This document shows positions 58,231 to 64,000 of a DNA stretch of 64,000 nucleotides, one piece after another. Source of the stretch: Acheta domesticus (lineage: Eukaryota > Arthropoda > Insecta > Orthoptera > Gryllidae); assembly GCA_031308135.1 (NCBI GenBank), contig JAHLJT010000631.1:35139522-35203521 (forward strand). The letters run 5' to 3'. The position numbers and the translations under genes are program-made. The first letter of the stretch is position 1, and each line of letters starts with the position of its first letter. The notes beneath the pieces are model-generated. The model was not told where the DNA came from. It saw only the letters and a list, made by a program, of their open reading frames with translations, and searched no databases.

Positions 58231-58752
58231 CTGAGGTGGCGCAGAGCACCTGCCGTAGTGCCTCTGTCCGGGAGGTCCTACGGTCCGAGTTACGACGGTG
58301 GCAAGATTCCCGACACTGGCTAGAGAGCTAGATCGAATTCAGCCGCTGTCTGGAAGTTACATCTAGCGGCTGGCTGCTCTGATCGGTAGTTTCCCGTGGT
58401 TCCTCAGCTCAACACCAGGTGATTGCCGGAGCTGTACCCTAACAAACAAACCTCGGATCCTGCGCAATCTTTCCTCTCTCTTCCTTGTATGCTCAACCCC
58501 TTACTTTCTCACACTCATTATCACACGAGTCGGGAGCTTAGAGTTTGTTCCAGCTGGGGCGGTGCTGCCTCTCCAGCTGGGAGGAGATACTTGGGTGAGG
58601 AACACTCAGCAAGCAGACGTGTCGGTAGGCGCTGGATCTCCCCAGCCATGGAAGAACACATCCATCTATCGCGATAAAACATGCACTACACTTACGGTAA
58701 TGACTACACTCATGACCATAGCAGTTGACGCTCCCGAAAATACGAAATAATT
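58231..58752 (+). mobile_element. tRNA-derived SINE, nearly full-length sense copy
   Basis: The head has an A-box-like GTGGCGCAGAGC (58236-58247) and a B-box-like GGTCCGAGTTACG (58282-58294). The body has GCTAGAGAGCTAGATCGAAT, ATCTAGCGGCTGGCTG, the CAACACCAGGTGATTGCCGG block, TTCCAGCTGGGGCGGTGC and GGAGATACTTGGGTGAGG. It ends after a CAGTTGACGCTCCCGAAAAT block. It was inserted next to the C-rich array. Confidence 0.85.
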
Positions 58753-59039
58753 AGTGAAGCCTTGTTCCCCTCTCGTCCCGCCCTGTCCCTTTTCATGGCG
58801 CCTCGTCCTGCCTTCTCCCTTGCCACCCCGCTTGGTTCCTTTTCCTCCCATCTGTTCTCGCCCTCTGCCAGCCATTCGCGTACCACCACACCTCACCTTA
58901 CCCCACCCCACCCCACCCCATCCCACCCCGTAACACTCATTCCTACCTCGTCCTGTCTCGCCCCACCGTCGACTTCCTTCTCCCCGCACCTCGCCACCTC
59001 CCGCCACTTGCCTCGTGTCGGCGCCGACAGCCACTAAAG
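58753..59039. repeat. CT/CCCCA-rich low-complexity region
   Basis: Contains about six CCCCA pentamers at 58895-58930, related in base pattern to the upstream CCCCG array. It is separated from that array by the SINE, so the SINE may have split one C-rich tract. Confidence 0.6.
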
Positions 59040-59220
59040 CTCTGGATTCATGTCTTCGGGCGCGCGCGCGGCGGCTGGTCCCTGCGGCCGCGGGGCGGGG
59101 CGGCGCGAGGCGGCACGCGCAGCGGGGGCGGCGAGGGGACGAGCGGGCGCGCGTCTTTCCGGAATTCGAAGGCTCGTCCGGCAGGCAGGCAGGCGGGCAG
59201 GACGGCCCGCTGGAGTACTG
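59040..59220. other. GC-rich CpG island
   Basis: CGCGCGCGGCGG and GGGGCGGGGCGG motifs, ending in a GCAGGCAGGCAGGCGGGCAGG run at 59181-59201. Confidence 0.65.
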
Positions 59221-60929
59221 TTCCGTCTCCGTAATAGCTGCCTCGTTAACTCCGATGTCGTTCTTTCTCTTTTTTATGCTGCCGCTCGTAAAACCCTGCT
59301 GTGGTCTTTTCGTGACTGAGTGGAACTATTTGCGCTACAGGAGAATTGCCTTTAAGGCTGGGGAGTTTATTTTTTTTTGAAATTCATTCTCACGAATAAA
59401 CATGATATGTTTTCAAACAAGCTAATTTAACAGACTTTTTTTCTGCCTCCGCGCGAGTCGCATTCTCCTTTTCTTGTTTTCGCGAAATCGGCGAAAAACA
59501 CGCACATGGTAGCGCGTAACTAGAGGTGGAGGTTTATGGGAAGTGTGACTGTAACTTCATTTCGTAGAAACTGAAATTGAGCTAACTTCTATTTAAATAT
59601 TTGTTTTATCTCGTAAAAAATGCTTTCTGTTTTTCAGAACAAGTTCTGATGATCATGCAATCACATGAATTTGCTGAAATCCTGCAAAAGTAGTCTGTGA
59701 ATCTGGTCACATTGGTGGTAACTGTCTATGGTACTGAACATATTTTGATAAAAATGATATTAAAAAAAAGAGTTGTATTAATTTTCCTTGTTGTATGTAA
59801 GGTAACTAAGAAAAGATTTCACACACCATTGTGGATTTGAAAACAGAACAATCACAAACTCAGTATTGTCAACATTAGCAAGTGTAGAATTTACCTTGAA
59901 ATAACCGTTCAGAACATTACTAGGACGTTCAGTAGATTTCCGTGTAACTTTGTAAAAAGACAAAACCAAACAAAAAACCTCTTAGCATTAAAAGAACCTT
60001 AATGATGACACAGTTGAAATAAATCTTCAAAAAACAAGAGGAAGGGTCATGCGCTGGAAATGCAGTAAGTTGTATAAATGTGCACATTTTAGCGGGACTG
60101 TTTGTGAGCCCCTGGGGTTTTCGAATTGCATCTAAAGGGAGTGTCATTGACTTCGGATACTGTTTAGTATCTTTTTCTCATTTTTTATCGTACAATGCAA
60201 TTCGTGACTAAGCTGTGAACCATTCTGTTCTTGACTCCGCTGACCTTGAGCTGCAGATCTGCCTCTTGAACTGCTGACCTTTTGGCCGCTACGTTTAATG
60301 TGAGGTGTGCACGATGTGTGTTTAAAGCGCAGAGAAGCCGCAGAACCGGACCGCCAACTCGCCTCTGCAGGGTAGGAACCTCACGATTCGAGCTGTGCCG
60401 TACAGTTTGGTTCAGCGAAAGAGTTTATTTGGCGTTGCGATTTCTACAAGCGGCGACTAGATTTTGGTTTTTGGGAGGGATCCCTTTTCATTCCTACTCT
60501 TTTCTTCCAAATCTTATTTTATCGCAGTTTATAGTATCTCACTACGCAGTTATTTAATGTTCTATTTACTTGCAATTAGTCGGAAAAAATTAGAAATGTT
60601 TGTCTACTTGTACTAACAGAACGAAAGAGCAATTCAGTAACTACTGAGACCCATACTGCAACATTATTCTACATTACTATTTAGAAGACATCAATGTTCC
60701 ATTCCTTAAAGCTTTTGTAAGTTGTATATTAGTACGACCTCTGGGCCGAACGAATAACAAATTCCAACATGAGCCATTTTGGCGCCGGATGGGATCAACT
60801 AACTTGCCAATTAAGGTTATCTGCATGTGTCGCGGTAAAACTTAAAAATGGCTGCTCAAGCAAAAACTATTAATGTGCCCTGTTTATTCTGTAGCATTTG
60901 CGGAACAGGTATCGCAGAGCGTGGAGCGG
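59221..60929. other. A+T-rich non-coding stretch
   Basis: Nothing recognised. Confidence 0.5.
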
Positions 60930-61180
60930 GTGCTTGCCTTGAGCGCTGCGGCGGTTGGCGAAGGGGCGTTTCCGGCCGCCCGCGTCGCCAGATCGCCCTT
61001 TCGCCCACTCGGTGGCGGTGGCGCGGCTAACGACTGTTTAACGATCGCCCCTACCCCGCCCCGCCCCGCCAAGCCACGCCCGCCCCACGCTCTCTTCCCC
61101 TGCGGGCGCTCCGTGTGTGGCGCCTCGGGCGTTGAAGTCTCCGGCGCCTCTCGCCCGCCCTTGTCGCGACACGATGTCGA
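60930..61180. other. GC-rich CpG island
   Basis: CpG-dense sequence with CCCCGCCCCGCC at about 61055-61066. The frames are artefacts. Confidence 0.6.
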
Positions 61181-61531
61181 TGTCGGTGCTTTCGAAACCG
61201 ATAATTGTAAACAAAAAAAATCAATGTATTCTTTCTTCAAAATTGACTTAATACAACAAATTAATAATTAATTCTTTAAATTTTATACCTAAAAAAATGA
61301 ATGTTTTTCATTCTTTCTTCAAAACTATGTTTCTATTTTCGCATTTTATATTTCTATTTTTTCTGTTGTGCTTCAATTGTATTTTTATTAAAATTCAGAA
61401 ATAATATTCTTTAGTAGCTACAATTTTAATTGTAATTTAAGTATGTTATTTTGTACGAGTGAAGATGGCCGAAATGCTACAGAAAGAGCTTTCTGGAAAA
61501 ATAAACACGACAAAACAGCGCCTCGTAACTA
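61181..61531. other. A+T-rich spacer
   Basis: Dominated by TTTTA/TTCTT-rich sequence; nothing recognised. Confidence 0.45.
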
Positions 61532-61697
61532 CAGTGAAACCACATTAACACGAATTTTAAGGGATCAAAATAAATGGAGTTTGTGTTATAAAAATTCGGG
61601 TTATCCGAATATTACAAGTGTTCGCATTACCGTATTCTCTTGCCAGCACCGAAGTTTTGTTCGTGTTAAGCGAGTTCGTGCTAACGATGGTTTGCTG
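61532..61697 (+). mobile_element. pogo/Tigger-like mini-element, left copy
   Basis: Begins TA/CAGTGAAACCACATTAAC at 61530-61532 and ends GGTTTGCTG at 61697. It carries AAGGGATCAAAAT, AATTCGGGTTATCCGAAT and GAAGTTTTGTTCGTG blocks shared with the right copy. CAGTGAAACC ends with TA target sites are typical of pogo/Tigger elements. No transposase: the 87-codon frame across it is a by-product. Confidence 0.8.
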
Positions 61698-61837
61698 AGT
61701 CTGTAATCCTTTAGACAGAAATCACCAAGGGTGAAAAAATATTCAGTTAAATTTTTGTTGAAATATGTAGTTATCCAAAAATATAATAAACATTTTATTA
61801 ATTGTTCTGAGAATTTTCTTACGTCTTATACAAATTA

Positions 61838-62020
61838 CAGTAAACCTTCGTTGGCACGCACTCGCTTAACACGAATTTCGCCGTAGCACGAACAAAACTT
61901 CGTTCTCGGCACGGGTTTACAGTAAACGGACTTTTGTAATATTCGGATAACACGAATTTTTATAACACGGAACTCCGATTATTTCGGTCCCTTGGAATTC
62001 GTGTTAATGAGGTTTCACTG
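61838..62020 (-). mobile_element. pogo/Tigger-like mini-element, right copy (inverted)
   Basis: A 183-bp complete unit. TA (61836-61837), then CAGTAAACCTTCG at one end, and GGTTTCACTG followed by TA (62021-62022) at the other. It is the inverted relative of 61532-61697, with 140 bp of unrelated A+T-rich DNA between them. The pair can fold into one long hairpin. Confidence 0.82.
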
Positions 62021-62089
62021 TAATAATAAGACGACCACCGTGACACGAAAACGCTCCCTCCCCTGCACGTGAACACTTGTGTTACAGGT

Positions 62090-62186
62090 TACTAAAATTG
62101 TTTTAGATAGATGGTGTTGGGTCGATGTGTTTTGAACATCGGTATTTCATAACATCGATGTTTTGTTGCCGATGTCGTTTCCCTAG
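62090..62186 (+). mobile_element. CATCGATG-family element, 3'-end fragment
   Basis: GGGTCGATG, GAACATCGGTATTTC, AACATCGATGTTTTG and the terminal GATGTCGTTTCCCTAG follow the same order as the 3' end at 23510-23605. The upstream part of the family is missing. Confidence 0.65.
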
Positions 62187-62650
62187 TCGTGGCGCCAGCA
62201 CGGTTAAGGTTGCAGGTCATGGACCACGAGTGAAAGAGGTGAAACCACGCAGAATACAAACAAGTCCGATTTTAAAATGAAATTTACACATTGTCAATGG
62301 AAAATATGCCAGTTTAAAAATATCGATACGCCTATTTTCTTGATCCGGAGAGGTGTGAGCATTACTAGTCGTCATCGTCAAGTTCTGTAGATACAGTGAG
62401 AAATTGTAAGTGTCTGTTATTCTCAACATTGTGTGGATACATACCCTCCAGAGAAACATAACATTATTTGTATACAAATTCATAAATGTCTAAAAGTGAA
62501 GACCAGTGTGTAGTTCATAACACGAAGTTCCTGTGTTTAATCTGATGTTCGAGAGTCCTGAAAGAATCCCTTCCCGCCGTAACCGACACCCACGCCCTAT
62601 GTGATCACTCTGTGCTCTTGTGTTCATCCGTGGGCAAGTGGTTTATCTGG
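62187..62650. other. Non-coding spacer
   Basis: Nothing recognised. Confidence 0.45.
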
Positions 62651-62672
62651 CGCTCTTTTGTTGCAGGTGAGT
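62651..62672 (+). promoter_or_regulatory. Candidate recursive splice site (ratchet point)
   Basis: CGCTCTTTTGTTGCAG ends at 62666 and GTGAGT follows at 62667-62672, so an acceptor and a strong donor are juxtaposed with no exon between them. This is the form of ratchet points known in long Drosophila introns. It lies on the same strand as the site at 8903, 53.8 kb upstream. The downstream sequence has no strong second donor. Confidence 0.45.
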
Positions 62673-64000
62673 TCTCGAGCTGCTGCCGGCCCATCTCCAG
62701 CTTGGAGAAAACTCTTCTCCACTCGGGTGGGAAGCACATTTTGTACTCGGAAGGCAAGCACATTTCACGTTTCTGTTGAGATTTTATAACTTGAGATGAA
62801 TTAATTCCCAGTATTTCTAGTATTCGTACTTATGTTTAAAGATTTTTGTCGTAAGTAAGACAAGCAACTGCAGTGGTCTGGAAAATTTTTCTATAAATAG
62901 AATACTGTTCTGTATTTTAGATAGTGTTTTCGAATTATATTCAGTAATCAAATTATGTTTGCGTTAAAGAATTTTTTAGTGAAGTGATGAATAATCCTGT
63001 ACAAATGTGAAATATAATTATTCCATTAGACAATCCTTTTGTGCATGATCAAGTGCCCGTGCAAATTCGTCTCCATTTTGCCGTCATACAATTTATTTGT
63101 GCCGCTCCAATTACGATCTTGTGGCACGCCTTGCAGGTTGCCTCGTCCCGTGAACGCGAAGCGTTGTGCGTCGTCGAAGCCCGTTCGCCTCCGTACTAAG
63201 GAGTTTGTACCCGCATGAGCGGGCGACAGTCGACTGCAATATCGATCTTCTGCGCACGCGCAGACGCACAAAAGCTGTGCAAAATGCAAACTGCGCATGC
63301 GCCGAAGATCAATAGTACTTTCGATTGCTTTAACGTTCGAGGATGCGCAACGTTCAAGACCCCGACCGGCCGAGCAGGGCGCGCGGCAGCGGGCGGCCGG
63401 CGGTGGGCCGAGGGCGCAGGCCTTGCACGGTGTGCCCAAAAGGTGAAAATGCCCATTGCCTTAGACATCTAACTTCGGTTTAGTAATTGGAAAAATATTG
63501 GCCTAGGAGAAGTTGGGGAACATATTTTGTGAAAGTACGAAGACTCTTCATATACCTGCTATGCGCTAAGTCAGCATGAAAATGGACAACGCAGTAATAG
63601 CTTTCGTTACGTTTGTTGGGAAAGCACGCTGTGGTATCGCGTATTTGTACAAAGTGTTCTAGAATTGTTTTTAATGAATATTTGAATAGTGAATACTTGG
63701 TCTGAAGGTGTGTACTCGTAAAATAAATTTTACATTTATTTGTTATAGTTGCTGCAGTAGTAAAATCAACTAAGAGTGCGTTTGTGGAAGCCAAGTATGC
63801 GTATTTTCTTATCTTCAACGTTCGCCGCGAGCCTTTTTTTATTTTTGGTCGCCATGTTTGAGACGAAATTTGGTTTCTGTAACTTTTGAGATCATATTTG
63901 TAATCAGCGACGTCAAAATTCCATGTATACATTCCATGTTTATATGTTTGTAAGTGAATTCGTAGGCTTTCAAATTTTCGTCGCAGTGTTTGGTGATACG
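62673..64000. other. Non-coding stretch to window end
   Basis: A small CpG-rich patch lies at 63340-63440. A 150-codon minus frame at 63480-63932 has ordinary amino-acid composition but no recognised domain and is near the length expected by chance; I do not call it. Confidence 0.5.

Noticed and set aside
57429..58323. 226- and 273-codon plus-strand frames
   Set aside because: A degenerate C-rich decamer array keeps all frames open; the protein is low-complexity Pro/Ala/Ser/Arg.
63480..63932. 150-codon minus-strand frame
   Set aside because: Non-repetitive composition but no domain and no splice or promoter context; about one frame of this length is expected by chance in 64 kb of A+T-rich DNA.
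1..64000. Known insect microRNAs (let-7, mir-10, iab-4, bantam, mir-1, mir-9, mir-124) and TTAGG telomere repeats
   Set aside because: Looked for mature sequences and telomere arrays by eye; none found.

Overview
This is eukaryotic, almost certainly arthropod DNA, and I found no convincing host protein-coding exon, rRNA, intact tRNA or known microRNA in it. The background is A+T-rich. It is broken up about every 2 kb by very GC-rich, CpG-undepleted islands. Between them lie short dispersed repeats, (TAA)n microsatellites and decayed transposons. This, with R4, jockey-like and other LINE remnants and a tRNA-derived SINE, suggests a large insect genome. A polyneopteran would fit, but that is inference and no species can be named. 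The long reading frames inside the GC-rich islands are open in several overlapping frames, so I treat them as composition artefacts.

Layout. Positions 1-6500 hold a tail-to-tail pair of tRNA-derived SINEs (1890-2640), an eight-copy 55-bp minisatellite (3593-4030) running into a (CCCCG)n island, and an AAT/ATT inverted microsatellite pair (5392-5686). Positions 6600-7850 carry four degenerate units of about 300 bp. A candidate recursive splice site lies at 8903/8904. A full-length SINE is at 11705-12272, a foldback element at 15926-16096, and one copy of a 230-bp dispersed repeat at 18722-18953; its inverted partner is at 32125-32347. Positions 19900-27850 hold a cluster of elements with CATCGATG-rich ends, one hAT-like element with clear terminal inverted repeats, and a nearly perfect hairpin at 22137-22236. 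A LINE reverse-transcriptase tail lies at 38506-38843. A tandem duplication at about 40884-41830 is split in one copy by a 255-bp MITE. The clearest protein-coding remnant is the C-terminal third of an R4-clade (Dong/Rex6-like) retrotransposon at 49901-50794, sitting between (TAA)n arrays. A jockey-like LINE fragment lies at 54425-54720. A 0.9-kb C-rich decamer array lies at 57280-58230, and two back-to-back pogo/Tigger-like mini-elements are at 61532-62020. A second, stronger recursive-splice-like site is at 62666/62667.

Interpretation. The window looks like a gene-free intergenic segment, or the inside of a very long intron. The two plus-strand juxtaposed splice sites favour the intron reading but do not prove it. 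The features most worth following are the dense CpG-rich islands without genes, the R4 insertion inside TAA repeats, the CATCGATG element family, the datable nested duplication and the splice-site pair. I did not find a clearly new gene system.
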